Notes: a model not told the origin generated them from the sequence alone. Numbered from the stretch's first letter, positions 42,916 to 54,677 are shown. The stretch is DNA of 64,000 nt from Agrypnia vestita (GCA_016648135.1 JADDOH010024928.1:62001-126000), one strand, 5' to 3'. Made by a program: numbers and translations.

Positions 42916-43655
42916 TGATGATGATAAGTAAAAGCACATTTTGAAGATGACGTGGTGATGTAACCCCTTAATACGTTCATCTAATTGATTTCAATGTTGC
43001 GAGGTTTAAATGAAACAATCCATTTTCTCTGAATCTACCGTTATGGGATTTACAACGTCGATGAAGTTGCGTCATTTCGCCATGGTTCTTCAATTGTCGT
43101 GGATAATTGTGTGAAAGAAATAGATGTATAAATGTAGGAGGATTTGATTGTATGCAGATTATGCGGTGTTAACGGGGAGAGTCTAGTAAGTAAGGTGTGC
43201 GCAAGGAAAGTGACCTCGTGATGAATGTTAAGTGAAAGAAAGTGATGTTCGAAAAGGAAGAAAGTAATACAACGTGCGGAACTCTGCCAGGTAATGAATG
43301 TTTGGAACAATTAGATGATGTATCTTTTTTACTTTTTACAATTTTTTTTATAATACAATAAAATATGTAACTGCCCACTAGGCAGGCCTTTTTTAGGGCA
43401 TGTTACATTTTACAACACAAAATTTCACTGTAGGTACTTATTAGTAATTAATTAATATATTATAAAAAGTTTAATTAAATTAATTAATACATTACCTTAA
43501 ATTAACACATTACAAAGAGTTGGTATTTTAGCTTAACTAAAACACCTACACAAATATATGCAATATTGAACATTAATTAATCTTTAACAGTAATTATCCA
43601 ATTTAGATATAATATTTAAAAATATTTCAAAAATAATACTCATTTCACTAAACAG
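42916..43655. other. No recognised gene
   Basis: Contains minus-strand open frames of 69-86 codons without recognisable domains, and an AT-rich tail. Confidence 0.4.
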
Positions 43656-44015
43656 TTTTATTTTATAATTTCCATTAATTTCTTTTCAGTGTTTTCTCTA
43701 CCCATATTGAATGGAACATTAAATAGGTTTACTTTGAAATTTTTGTATCACTGCTGATTTGAATATTTTTAGTAAGTAGGTTATATATTCTAGGGGCTTG
43801 GAAACTGAATAGTCTTTGGTTAAAAGTTGTTTTCATTTTTGGGACCGTTTTATTATATTTTGCTTCAGTTGAGATGCAGTCTTTCAGGCATAATTTGCGG
43901 AGTTTTTATATTTCTATGAAATGTTTTTAGGATTTTCTGCACATACAGTTGTCTAACATCCAGGACATTAAATTGTCTAAATAGAAGCATCAATAGGAAT
44001 GGAAAGACTTATTTT
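43656..44015 (-). pseudogene. CR1/Jockey-like LINE, C-terminal fragment
   Basis: The minus strand reads FNVLDVRQLYVQKILKTFHR, NIKTPQIMPERLHLN and, after a frameshift, VPKMKTTFNQRLFSFQAPRI YNLL. It continues the family whose preceding part (LQRQQNKILKMVYDL...) lies at 63826-63978. Confidence 0.7.
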
Positions 44016-44027
44016 GAATAAGATATT

Positions 44028-44190
44028 GAAAGGAGGATGACTACAGGAGAAAAGTGAACGGTGCTTTGAGTGCAGTAGTACAGAGTAGAAACTTATCAGC
44101 CGACGCGAGGCTAACGATACTGGACTCCTGATGGCAACACTGACGTCCGGAGCTTACAAAACAGAAACGAAAGTAGACTGAATGCGGTTT
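44028..44190 (+). pseudogene. LINE RT thumb fragment
   Basis: The plus strand reads RRKVNGALSAVVQSRNLSAD ARLTILDS, then, frameshifted, a peptide equivalent to the NESRLNAVEM region. It is of the Rex1/CR1-like type. Only about 50 codons survive. Confidence 0.65.
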
Positions 44191-44319
44191 ATATAAGGTC
44201 CCTCAGGCTTTTATGTGCGGCAAATTTATGTTTTAATTTTTAATTAAAAAAACAATAAACTTTGTATATTGATTAATAAAAATAAATATTTAAGGACATA
44301 ATTCTACGGATAATTGGAC

Positions 44320-44606
44320 GTATTCTGAAATAAGCAATATTGCTATTTCTGTACCTTGAAAGTTATTATATAACATTGTATGACCGCCAATTTTGAAGTT
44401 TGACGGGTTTGAAATCAATAAATTAAAAAGCTCATTATTTATAATTGTGAATAACTTAATGTTTGTTTACGTTTTAGAGCTTTCTGATTGATTGAATTCA
44501 TTCATTTCAATCCTGTCAGTCTTAAAACGTCAAAATTGGCGGTATTACAATGTTATGCAATAACTGTAAGGATACAGAAATAGCAATAATGCTTATTTCA
44601 GAATAC
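44320..44606. mobile_element. Foldback MITE, 287 bp
   Basis: gtattctgaaataagca at the left and tgcttatttcagaatac at the right begin inverted arms of about 110 bases each ('gctatttctgta', 'tataacattgta', 'gccaattttga'). The arms are almost contiguous. A second copy, split by a LINE, is at 1075-1637. Confidence 0.85.
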
Positions 44607-45465
44607 AGCCAAACTTCTTGTACATCTTCGCTTTATCAGTTGTATTCGCTCTTGAAATATGAAACACTTACTGCCTTTTGATTCGATATGTAAGATACAA
44701 TATGTACTTCGATTTCGATATGTAAGATACGGTTAATTATGAAGATGCGTGAGAATGGACAAGGTGGGCGATGTGTCAGAAAAGTGTCGCGGAGAGAACC
44801 TCCCTGCCGATCTTTTCGTAGAAACGGCGTGACGTTATCTTACTTGGCTAAATGAAATAGTTTTTTTCCGAAAAGATCCCGCTCCCTTATGTGTGGGAAG
44901 AGACCATTGTGTAAGAAAATTCAGAAACATTTTTTCCGTCACACTTTACGTCCACAAATATATCGATCGGTTTAGTTTCCGTCGACCGTATAGCGGATGG
45001 CTTTCACAAAGCCCTTCCAGGAACGTCTGTCACACCCAAACCTTGCCTTCTCGACACAGAGATGAGAAGATATTGTTACCGGATAAAATAAAATGTTAAA
45101 TGTTCATGTATTCACTACTACACTGTAGTACTACATTACATTAAAGTGCACACTTCACACCTTTTGAAGTGTAGTGCACACTACAAACCTCAACACACCT
45201 CACACACGCATACAAACACACCTCAAAGTTATTGAAAGTGTATATTTCAAATAGTACACTTCATTTCAAAGCGAACACTACAAAGTACACACACTTAAAA
45301 GTTATCGAATGTACGAGCACGTACTTCAAATAGTACATTTTGTATGTGAAATTTTTGGAAATCGAAACAACCCCCCCTCCATGGTTTGAAAAAAAAATTT
45401 TGGGACCGAACGAAGAAATCTGTTTTTTTTTAGGTCGCCAAATGTTACTTTTAAGAAAATATCGG
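44607..45465. other. Unassigned
   Basis: 44750-45080 is richer in GC, with short ORFs that I cannot place. 45100-45330 has many short inverted words around 'cactacaatgtagt' and 'acttcaaatagtacattt'. Confidence 0.35.
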
Positions 45466-45600
45466 CATTTACTTCACTTTATTACTTCACTTCATTACTT
45501 CACTTTATTAATTCTACAATTACTTCACTTCATTAGTACCTACTACAATTACTTCACTTAATGTAGTTTTCACTACAATTGTAGTGTATACTTTGTAGTC
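45466..45600. repeat. Degenerate 'ttacttcact' tandem array
   Basis: Repeats of ttacttcactttatta / ttacttcacttcatta spaced 12-17 bases, ending in cactacaattgtagtgta palindromic words. Confidence 0.65.
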
Positions 45601-46027
45601 TTCAAACTGGTGAACGTCAAGCATTTTGAAATGTAGTTTTCCCCTTCGCTACTGTACAGGTACCCGTCTGTCTGAGGTGATGGTCGAATAATCTAACGCC
45701 CCAGCAGTCAACTTTTCTACCCCGAGTTTTTTCCGAAACGGCCTCTCACTTCGTCCCTTGTGACAGCCGCATCTTTTATTCATGTTTTATATCCTACTTT
45801 TTCCTTTTAATACAGGAGCCCTAGAGCCACGCGACTGATGTGTATTCCGCCACCCGTCTCAGCGATATTTCACACACGAGTGATGTCAAATAACGCATAA
45901 TTTTCCACATTTGATTTTGTGTATATTGTACAATATCGACGCGTCTCCGAGAACCGACCGTGGCGTAGTGGGTCGCGATTACGGACCACCAAAATATATA
46001 TACATACTTGAAATAACGGAAATGCTC
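45601..46027. other. No recognised gene
   Basis: Mixed composition, with no domain recognised. Confidence 0.35.
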
Positions 46028-47090
46028 AGCTCTCATGACCTCCCCAAAGAAGTTAGGCCTCAGGTAGATAAGGCTGCAGTTTTGGCAGGCTGCCTGAGAA
46101 ATGTTGTATCATACAATATATCATAGAGCCTCCAATCCGAATATTCGAACCTCGAATATATCCGCCTGTTTTTAATACTCGTACTAAACGAAACAAAGGT
46201 TTACGAGCATTGGAAGTCATCTGCAAGCACTTTCGGCTATATGGAAGTCGGACATCAAAGATGTAAACGTCGTAAATTGTCGGACATCTTTTGCATTTGC
46301 CTTGTTTTTAAAGTCTTATACTTTTCTTTATGGTTTTATTACAATAAGCACTTACAATTATATGGAGGCGACTTTCTATTATTCTTTAGTACCTATTAAG
46401 ATTTCATAAATATTTGAGCCGACAAACAAGAAGTTATATACAAAATGATTTTTAAAAAACTTGCACGTGGGGTGAAAGATATGAAGTAATATCTAAAATT
46501 TTGTCAGTTATCGAGATATTTTTTTTGTGTTTTTTTTAAATTTGTATTTCTAAATACAACATTATTTTTCAATATATTTTTTGTTGTTTTTTTGTAACAC
46601 ACTACAATTATTGATTTTTTTTTAAATATATAGAATGTATTTATCATCCGAAGTAAATTATTCCTTTCTTAAAAATTTTACGAATATATTCGAATATATT
46701 ATCATTAACTATTCGATATTCGAATAGTTAGAATCACGAATATTTGGAGACTCTAGTTGCATGGAGGAATAAAGATATGAGAACAGATGGCAAGGTTACA
46801 CATTTATAAGAACTGTATGCGACCTATTCTCACATATGGTATTGAAGCGAGGGCGGACACTCAAGACAAAGGGCATGGTAAGAACAACGAAAATGAGAAC
46901 CCTGCGTGCTACTGCTGAGAAGGCTCTGCATGATCCTGTGAGGAATACAGCAATCTGGAAGGTCTGCGAGGTTCAAGACGTCAGGTGGGGGCGACAGCGT
47001 CGACGATACTGGTACCAACACGTTCAAAGAATGAGTACATCAAGATTACAACCATACATGGCTCTGCATGGCCTACCACAGGTGTGGAGA
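46028..47090 (+). pseudogene. RTE-like LINE RT, split by a nested element
   Basis: The plus strand EVRPQVDKAAVLAGCLRNVV (46050-46110) continues after an insertion as AWRNKDMRTDGKVTHL, RPILTYGIEARADTQDK and, frameshifted, KMRTLRATAEKALHDPVRNT, VQDVRWGRQRRRYWYQHVQR. This is the thumb-to-tail order of an endonuclease/RT. At least two frameshifts are present, as well as the 632-bp insertion. Confidence 0.78.
46124..46755. mobile_element. Nested DNA element in the LINE, 632 bp
   Basis: The left end TAGAGCCTCCAATCCGAATATTCGAA and right end …cgaatatttggagactcta are inverted, with 'cgaatattcga' words inside both. The ends resemble hAT MITEs, but no 8-bp duplication is visible, so the exact borders are uncertain. 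It is AT-rich and without ORF. Confidence 0.55.
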
Positions 47091-47239
47091 ACCTAGGGCA
47101 CGCGTGTCAGAGGTGGCACGTTTGAGAATTTGGAAAGCACGCGAACGATTTCCAAGTTCAAAAATATTTTTTTTAATTTTTAAATAGTTGAATTTGGAAA
47201 TAATTGAAAGCGATTGATTAACGAACATAATTACGAACG

Positions 47240-47500
47240 AATAAATATGCAGAAGAAGAAATAATGAAACATTGGAACGCCATTCCAGAAATCTTTAGCG
47301 ATTTAAAGAAACTAGCGAGAGCAATATTATCAATTTTCTCTTCTACATTGCTTGGTACAATAAAGTCATTATTTTCAGAAATGAATTTCATAAAATGTAA
47401 TTCAAACAGGGGCTTTGCAAAACAATGGCACCCCTCCTCCCCGAAAAACATATTTATGGTTAAATCTGTAACCCGGGCAACACCGGGTACGGACCGCTAG
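47240..47500 (+). mobile_element. hAT dimerisation-domain fragment fused to a Helitron 3' end
   Basis: The frame at 47264 reads HWNAIPEIFSDLKKLARAIL, SIFSSTLLGTIKSLFSEMNF IK, a degraded hAT C-terminal dimerisation domain (LS-FGSTY-CE--FS-MNFIK in relatives). The open frame runs straight into 'taacccgggcaacaccgggt acggaccgctagt' (47469-47501), a Helitron 3' hairpin plus CTAGT. Either a Helitron captured the hAT piece or its end landed there. Confidence 0.6.
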
Positions 47501-47567
47501 TGAGTTAAAATAATGATGTGTAATTCTTTAGTGTTTGGAAACCGCAGGCAGCGCTCTAATGCCACAT

Positions 47568-47740
47568 ATCTTCTTCTTCTATCCCTTATCCTATTGGGTC
47601 GGGGTCCCTGCGCCGCATAAAAGGTTCCAACTTTTCCCGTCTTGGGCTTCGCTCTCCACGTCCGCCCAATTTAGTTGCAACCACGTTTCGCACAGTCCTC
47701 CAACTGCTTCCGCCAGCTCCTAGGACGGTCACTCAGTCTA
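47568..47740 (-). pseudogene. LINE 3' end, second type
   Basis: The minus strand reads DRPRSWRKQLEDCAKRGCN, IGRTWRAKPKTGKSWN and then 'ccaataggataagggataga' plus gaagaagaag, the recurrent 3' end of an insect RTE-type element. It is 5'-truncated, with an internal stop. Confidence 0.7.
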
Positions 47741-47805
47741 TACCTATTCATATACATTATTATAAAATCTCTTGAGAGCGTTGATAAAAACATGAATAAA
47801 AAAAA

Positions 47806-48485
47806 GTAACCCATAAAAACCAAGTTTTTACTATACTCCTTTTCTTTGTAAAATATAACAATAATTAAAGACGAATTAAAACATATAACATAACACTAAA
47901 CTTACAGAAATTTAATATATTTCTAAAATGTCAGATGTTTTGAGATGTCAAGATTTTGATAGATTCAATTATCATCAATGTCGTACCTAATGAATTTCCA
48001 GCGTCAAATGATTTAGTCAGAATCAGATTTGAGTAATGTAGAATTCTTCAAAACTAAGCAGAAATCTAAAAGAAATTAAATTATTATTTGATTTTTTTCC
48101 AAAAAACCCAATTTTGCTGTCATCTGTGAACCAATTGTTTTGTAAATTTTCGAAATTCGTAGTGATGTACCTATTATACCGATGGAGTAATTCAAATTTA
48201 GAAAATATTCCGCGACGTTGTCGGGTCGCCGCGCCGTTGCTGATCAAACTTTTCTAATGATTCCAATTTGAAAAAACCAATAAAATTTCTAAAAATCCGA
48301 AATTATACTATAATTATTATTTTTTTAACGAAAATTTGACAGATCTTTTTGATCATCGCCACGAGTCTGCTTGCCAAGTTTCAGCTCGATTGGATCACGG
48401 GAAAAGGGTCAAAAATCGATCCAAAGTTTTTGTTGACGGCAAGCAAGCAGACGCCACGAGTTAATATAAAGGGAGTAATAAAAAA
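47806..48485 (+). mobile_element. Dispersed repeat R, copy 2
   Basis: Starts 'aacccataaaaaccaagttt' and ends 'aaagggagtaataaaaaag', with 'cgccacgagtctgcttgcc' and 'ggcaagcaagcagacgccac' flanking 'gctcgattggatcacgggaa'. It aligns with copies at 26.5, 53.5 and 55.8 kb. Confidence 0.75.
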
Positions 48486-49211
48486 GCAATCAGCCCGGAA
48501 ACACGTAGCTTTGCAGCATCCACTCACTAGCTAAAATTATAATGAGCACTAGCTTTCTGCTAGTACACATTATAATTTCTCGCTGGTACTCACTTAACAC
48601 ACAGAGTGCCTCGGGCCTTACAAATATTCAAATATGCTTACTTAAATAGTAAAATTATTCGCTTCGAGAACAACTTGTCAACTTTCTATCGCTCAATTAA
48701 AAGTTTTCGCCTAATTTAGATCCGCTCTTATTTCCATCGACTTGCGTAAGTTTTGCTATCGAAAATTTTACACTCGTTTTTCCTATGTTACGCGTTCGTT
48801 ACACAAATGTTTTGGCGTATTCGAGTATATGTTATTTACGTAATACAGGGTGTTACTGTGCCCAAGTTACAACTTCTACATCTTTAATAATAATAAATAA
48901 GTAATGAAGGGGAAATGATCGGATACGGAAATCATGGATGAAGAAGACACGTATACGACCTACCTGACATGGCACACCAAAAATAAGATGGTTTTCTAAT
49001 AGAATGTTATCGGGGCAATGTCCAACAGTAAAAATATACAAATATATTAATTAATAATTATTCATTAATATAACTTATAATTATTATTTAAGTGATCACT
49101 TAAGCCAGCTCATACAGGTCATAAGCCCTAGGCCGCCGTATAAAGATTTCCACACACGTTTCCCATATAAATAGCTTTGCTTCTATGAGACTTATCTTGA
49201 TTAATGTTTTT
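48486..49211. other. No recognised gene
   Basis: 'atacagggtgttactgtgcc' at about 48845 looks like a Tc1/mariner-type end, but no partner end was found. 49095-49130 shares 'cacttaagccagctcatac' with 37.95 kb in reverse. Confidence 0.4.
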
Positions 49212-49290
49212 GCATTTGTTGGGTGTAGTGGTTATTTTGCTCGCCTAGTGCACCAGTAGTCGGTGGTTCGAGCCCCATTCCTGGACGACA
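49212..49290 (+). mobile_element. SINE family 1 head with a different body
   Basis: A box gggtgtagtgg and B box ggttcgagcccc are well kept, but the usual body ('tcatagcacaggcg') is replaced by unrelated sequence after 'ggacgac'. It is either a 3'-truncated copy or a related SINE with another tail. Confidence 0.65.
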
Positions 49291-50972
49291 TATTTGGCGC
49301 TCTGTGATTGTACGCAATCAGTTCATGGTAGTTTTGCAGTAGCAGTGACTATTCTTACAAAACACAGTTGACAAGTACTTCTTTTTTTGACTCAGTACTT
49401 GTCTTCTATGCGTGTTTTGTCAAAAAAAATTCATCCTTAAATATAATAATTCTTGTGGTATGAAATGTTGTGCATTAAATATGTTTTTAAAAATCAATTA
49501 ACTAATCAAGTTTCAAATTCCAGCATTTCGAAAAACTCTCAAATATATGCAGTAAAAACGAAATTTTACGCGAATGAGTATAGAAACGAAAGAAGAAGTA
49601 GTAGAAAATAAATGGAAAGATAATTTCACGCATAAATGCTTTGTCTTTAATTTTTTTTCAAATTGTGTTGACCATTTATACTTGCAGAGAAAACCGTAAA
49701 AAAGTGCGTAAAAAATGAAAAAAAAGCATAAAAAAGGCTTTGTCACATTGGAAGGAGAGATCCGAATATGAACTACTTTTTCAATACATTTACTTTTGTA
49801 TGAAATGTCGTGCATTATTAAATAATATCTTTATCCGGTAGTCACCCGCTCTTAAGCCTTATTTCTTTGTCCTCAAGTTTACTATTACCTTCCCTTAGTT
49901 ATTCAGTTGTGATTAAAATCTCAGCGGGACCCGAGAGACAGAACGTACGACAAAACGAAACCTACAGCAGCCAGATGACGTCTGTTTAAATATTTACGTA
50001 ATGAGTCCCCGGTTATGACGTCAGACTCTTGCATGATTTTCATCCCTGTCAAATACACCCCTTGAGGCATTAACAAATACATTCAAATTCAAATATTTTG
50101 CTGTCGTAACCATTGTACATATAAATTTTATTTTATTATGTCACTGGCGATGATAAGTAGATACACTATGTTGGGATTTATCACCAGAATTACTCACGAC
50201 TTTAAAAATCCTCAAAGTCTAAAATTCTCTACACATCACTAGTACGAAGTATATTGGAATATTCGTCAGTTATTTGATCACCTTATTACACAATATTGAT
50301 TCTCTCTCTCTATCTGATATAAATTTGCATGTTAAAGCCCGTATATGAAACCCGGAGTTCTTTAGAGTAAGCCAGCACACTAATAATGTCGGTCACTTTT
50401 CTCCCATCACAAGGATGTGTCGCACATATAATTTGTATTGTGCTGACCCTAACATTGATGCTGATATTCTTGCAGATACCTTATCTTCGTTCAAAAACTC
50501 ACTCATACACAACATCCATTTTCTAAACGATGACATGAACCTATAGATCCATTAAATCAATTATTCATTAAATACTAATCGCACTACATTCAAACACTAA
50601 GTATACAATACACATAAATGTACATGTAAATGCAAATATATTATACATGTTACTAGAGCCGAAGACACTTGTAATTAGGATAATGGGCATAGTCTATAAA
50701 TAATGTTTATTATTAGAGTATCATGTACCTATTATCCCGTTAGTGTCTCTAATAAATAAAAAAATAAAATAAATAAAAACCCAAGCGTACAGAATAATGG
50801 GGCAAGCCCGGCATGAATCAACAAGGCAAAGCCGAATATCCATGGATCGAAGCTCATGCTCTGTATTTGATGGAATCTGCTTGGTGATGTGATCCGATTG
50901 ATTTTGCAAATCCGGTTCCGATAAATTGAAATCTAAAGTTATAATCGGAGGTCGAAGCACAGCGGCGGGAAG
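49291..50972. other. No recognised gene
   Basis: AT-rich with short ORFs. 49360-49430 contains an imperfect inverted pair around 'acaagtacttc'. Otherwise empty. Confidence 0.45.
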
Positions 50973-51290
50973 ATGACAATAGTACATCCGACGAAAATGC
51001 AGTTGTGGACAATTTTTATACTGAAGCGTCTTCTTAATGAGTATAATAGAGAAAAACATATTCCTATCAGTGACGATCCTTTGTTATGGTGGAAAGTGAA
51101 TGCAAAATACAACTCGATTGCCCGCCAGTATTTGTCGTCTCCACCAAGCTCAGTAGCGAGCGAACAACTTTTTAGTGGTGCTGACCTAATCAGTGACCCG
51201 TTGAGAAATAGATTGGATGGAGATAAAGCTGCGAAGCTTTTGTTCATTGATTACAGTTTGCTTCTTTTGGAGTCGGTTCACTTGATCTAA
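50973..51290 (+). pseudogene. hAT transposase C-terminal dimerisation domain
   Basis: The frame reads LLNEYNREKHIPISDDPLLW, WKVNAKYNSIARQYLSSPPS, SVASEQLFSGADLISDPLRN, RLDGDKAAKLLFIDYSLLLL. This is the complete hAT dimerisation block of the ZBED type (DPL-WW, then A--YL--P-SSV-SE--FS, then RN-L, LLF). The catalytic part is absent upstream and no TIR was seen. The start codon is arbitrary. Confidence 0.85.
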
Positions 51291-52096
51291 TTTACTACTA
51301 TATGTCGACCACAATCAAAAGACCATTCCCTAGCTTTGTCCGGTAAGAAGAAAGCGGGGGGGAAAGTTGTCTGGCAAGCCCTAGTACAAGCCTCAATATG
51401 ATATTTCAAATAAGTATATATTTTTTAGTTAAAAAAAGGTTACTTACTTACTAGAAAAACTTATTTTGCGTTCTTATTTTGCATCTTAACAACACACATT
51501 TTTGCGCACATTCTTTTGAATGCGGTCTAGCTATAGTACTGTTTAAGATTGGAGAAAATTCGATTATTTTTATTTTCAACACCAAGGTAGATGTATTGTT
51601 TTTTAAGGCAATATAAATGAAAGTGATGAATAATAATGTTTGTAATTTTACTTTATAAGCCCTGCCCTTAACATATTTGTTTTCTGCCTCCGCCTTCGAT
51701 TCCGTTTCCGGTTCAGAGAAACCAAATCTACAAACTCCGATTCCGAATTAGGTTCCGATAAAGCGACCTCCTTAACATCCCTTCTGTGTACTATGAGCTG
51801 CTTATACCGCTGATACTTGGAAACGCTGAAATGGGAAGTCCTACTCCACCCGCTGTGTTCTCCAGACACTGCTCCTTTTGAGCACAACTTGTTTCGATCG
51901 ATGACTGAAGGCTGACAGACACTTCACTTTTTATGAAGATACCAAAAAATAGGTCGATTCGTGGATATCCTCAAAATTTGATTCGTTTTTCCGACATGGT
52001 ATCCATATCTGCCAGAAAGATGGAGAAAAGTAGTGGCTAGCGATGGACAAGACTTTGAATGATCAACTTATTACCACTTTTTAAAGACAATGCTGT
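51291..52096. other. No recognised gene
   Basis: Probable hAT flank. 51650-51900 has a minus-strand 79-codon frame without recognisable domain. Confidence 0.4.
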
Positions 52097-52375
52097 AGAA
52101 AATCAAATTAATTAATCAATTAGAAAGACGTACAGAATAATCAAATCGACGAAAAAATATTTGGCTGCTAAGATAAGGTCGACATATTCAGGGAAATTCA
52201 CAAGGCCGCTTTAGCGTAATTGGATAACGCGCTGAATAGGAGGAGATCCGTGGTTCGAATCCCGGTAGCAGCCAAATGTTTTTTCGTGGATTTGATTTTT
52301 CTGTATGTCTTTCTAATTGATTATTTAATTTGGTTTTAAATTACGCAGAACTTTGTTCTGAAAAAATTGCAACTT
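52097..52375. mobile_element. SINE family 2, two copies head to head
   Basis: Left: a minus-strand truncated body (52097-52165, inverse of 'gatttttctgtatgtctttc'). Right: a full plus copy (52203-52375) with tRNA-like 'ttagcgtaattggataacgc' and 'gtggttcgaatcccggtagc'. Between them is the leader 'aaggtcgacatattcaggga'. The right head resembles a tRNA (ggccgct / agcagcc acceptor-like arms) but the anticodon arm does not pair, so it is not a working tRNA gene. Confidence 0.7.
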
Positions 52376-53511
52376 CACAAAAATAATGTGTTCCTGAATA
52401 TAACAATGCTGTAATTTTCTTAAGAAAATCCATCAAAATGAATGCTCGGTCCTATTATATAAAATAAAAATTCTTGAAAATATGTTAAGGTTTCTGAGAC
52501 AAGGATTGATGCCACTGATTATATACCTATTCATAGAATAACTAACTTACGTAGTATAGACAGATATTAAGTATTCTCCTATCACTTATTATTTTCATTT
52601 TAAACGCAGTGATTCGTTCATCACAATCTTATTGTAACAATAGATTTAACCGGTCGTATGCCGCGGAATTTCGCGCACAATTGCTGATTTTTAGACGCTT
52701 TTTTGTGATGGATATATTCATGTAAAAATCAACAATAATCGCTAAGAAGTTGCTGTATCTGGTTTCTCAATATACAGACTTCAATAATATATATTTCAAT
52801 AATTACTTGTACGATTATTACTTATTCATTAATTATCAAAATAAGTAACGAAATTTCGAATTAACGAAAAGTTAAAAATTTGTAAATAAGGAAAATAATG
52901 TAAATATGAATTAAAAATAATTTTCCATGAAAAGCATTAAGTAAAGAATGATGCGTTTTTTCATTTTATTGATTTTGTCGGAACATGTTACCGTGGATAC
53001 ACATCGATAATATGTAATCACACATTCTTAGTGTGAACGCATTTTTGCTCACGCGCTCCCATATGAATTTCGCGCTTGAATGATCTCAGAAAAATATGCG
53101 ATGAAAATGTGACCAGACAGCTGCTTCATACCAGGTACCGTGGTGACAACATGTCTTATTCATTATTAAAAATTAACAAAACAACAACAAAAAAAATAGT
53201 CGATAATTAGGTATTATTCTTTATTATTTACAACTTCTTGCAAATAATAAAGGATAAATTTGTCGAGGCCTCTGCGATAAAAAACTATACTTGATTGAAC
53301 GCGAACAGAATAAGTGTCGAAAGTGCTCACTTTTGTCTACCTGGTATTCCATTTTAAGGCCTGTAATTAAATAAAATACTACACGTAACATAAAAGCAAA
53401 CGATATTGGATACCGCGGAGAAGTTTTATGTGTGCAATTTTCAAATTTTTATCATGGCCTCCAATATAAATACTGCAGCTGAAAATTTAAAAAAACTTAC
53501 CTATACAAAAC
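52376..53511. other. No recognised gene
   Basis: AT-rich. Some CpG-containing words at 53030-53150, with no ORF of interest. Confidence 0.45.
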
Positions 53512-53790
53512 AAGTTTTATTATACTCCCTTTCTCATTGGAACAGGTTTCGCGCCTACTCCACGCGTCGGGCTCGAAAATCAAATAATACATAAATCGTT
53601 AATATTTCGAAATATCCAAAATTATACTATAATTATTAAATTTTTTCAAATAAAATTTGTTAGATCATTTTTATCGTCGCCACGAGTCTGCCTGCAAAGT
53701 TTCAGTTCGATTGGATCACGGGAAAAGGGTTAAAAATCGATTCATAGTTTTTTCGGCAGACAAGCAGACGCTACGAGTTCAAAGAAGTAA
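53512..53790 (+). mobile_element. Dispersed repeat R, copy 3 (short)
   Basis: Begins 'gttttattatactccctttc' and ends near 'gctacgagttcaaagaagta', keeping the 'gtcgccacgagtctgcctgc' / 'agacaagcagacgctacgag' inverted pair. The central part is largely deleted. Confidence 0.7.
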
Positions 53791-54159
53791 AAATGAAAAC
53801 CAATTTTTGAAAGGGTGAGCTGCTCACAATTTTGGCTACAAATAGTACATAAACGAAGGCGAGAATGCACTGAACACAGTGCAGTTTATTTAAAAATTCT
53901 AGGACAAGCCAGAGTACAAATAATTTAGAAACTCGTAGATGCCTGCGAATGTGAAAAACGGCCCTCGGCTACCAAAACATAAGGGAATGTACCTACAGAA
54001 GATGATTTTTCTAAGATATTCAAGCAATCATTTTTTTCTGGACCACTTGAAATGGATCAACCTTTAAAACAAAAAAGTATGAGTCAACTAGAAAAGATAA
54101 ACATAAAAAAATATAAATTATTTTCAATGACAAAAAAATGTAGATGAAATTCGGCGACT
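53791..54159. other. No recognised gene
   Basis: AT-rich linker between repeat R copy 3 and a SINE. Confidence 0.4.
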
Positions 54160-54335
54160 TCCGTGAAGGTTATTATAGTCTAATGGGTAGAAATTGTCTA
54201 CCGGCAGTAGAAAGTTCCGGGCTCGAGTTCGGCTATATTTTTTTTATAGATTTTATCTGTTTATCTTTCCATGTTTTAACGGTTCGTTAAAATTGGTTTT
54301 AATTATCACGAAATTGTGTTCTGAAAAGTCATAAC
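54160..54335 (+). mobile_element. SINE family 2, diverged head
   Basis: 'tatagtctaatgggtagaaa' and 'ccgggctcgagttcggctat' replace the usual boxes. The body 'agattttatctgtttatctt' and tail 'gaaattgtgttctgaaaag' match the 52.2-kb copy. Confidence 0.55.
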
Positions 54336-54464
54336 TCTACGTATAAAATGCGATTTCATTAAATATTAACATACGAATATTGTTTATTACTGTTATTTTC
54401 ATTTACGATGTTACGTTAATGACACGCGAAGATCGAACAAAGCAGTGGCGGCTCTATATAAAAT

Positions 54465-54677
54465 TTAGTGATGGTAATTTAATCGGTGACACACTAACCG
54501 TTATTTGAGATTTGTATCTGATACGTCGACGATTGGCAACTCATTTTTGCAATTCGACGGGCAACCATCGGTACTAGAAAACAATTATATCTTAGATATC
54601 AATCATCGATACAGTTAGATACAAATTCCAAATAACTGTACGAAAATAACCGGTTAAAATAACGGTTTAACCATCTC
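54465..54677. mobile_element. hAT-like MITE E, copy 1, 8-bp target duplication
   Basis: The arms 'aaccgttatttgagatttgt' and the inverse 'caaattccaaataactgt', and ends tagtgatggt / accatctct, fold together. TATAAAAT lies directly at both sides (54457-54464 and 54678-54685). There is no ORF. Confidence 0.65.

Noticed and set aside
48845..48870. Mariner-like end 'acagggtgtt'
   Set aside because: No partner terminus or transposase within 2 kb.
52203..52275. Possible tRNA gene (ggttcgaatccc T-arm)
   Set aside because: The anticodon arm does not pair and the acceptor has mismatches. The segment is the head of a SINE with a shared body.
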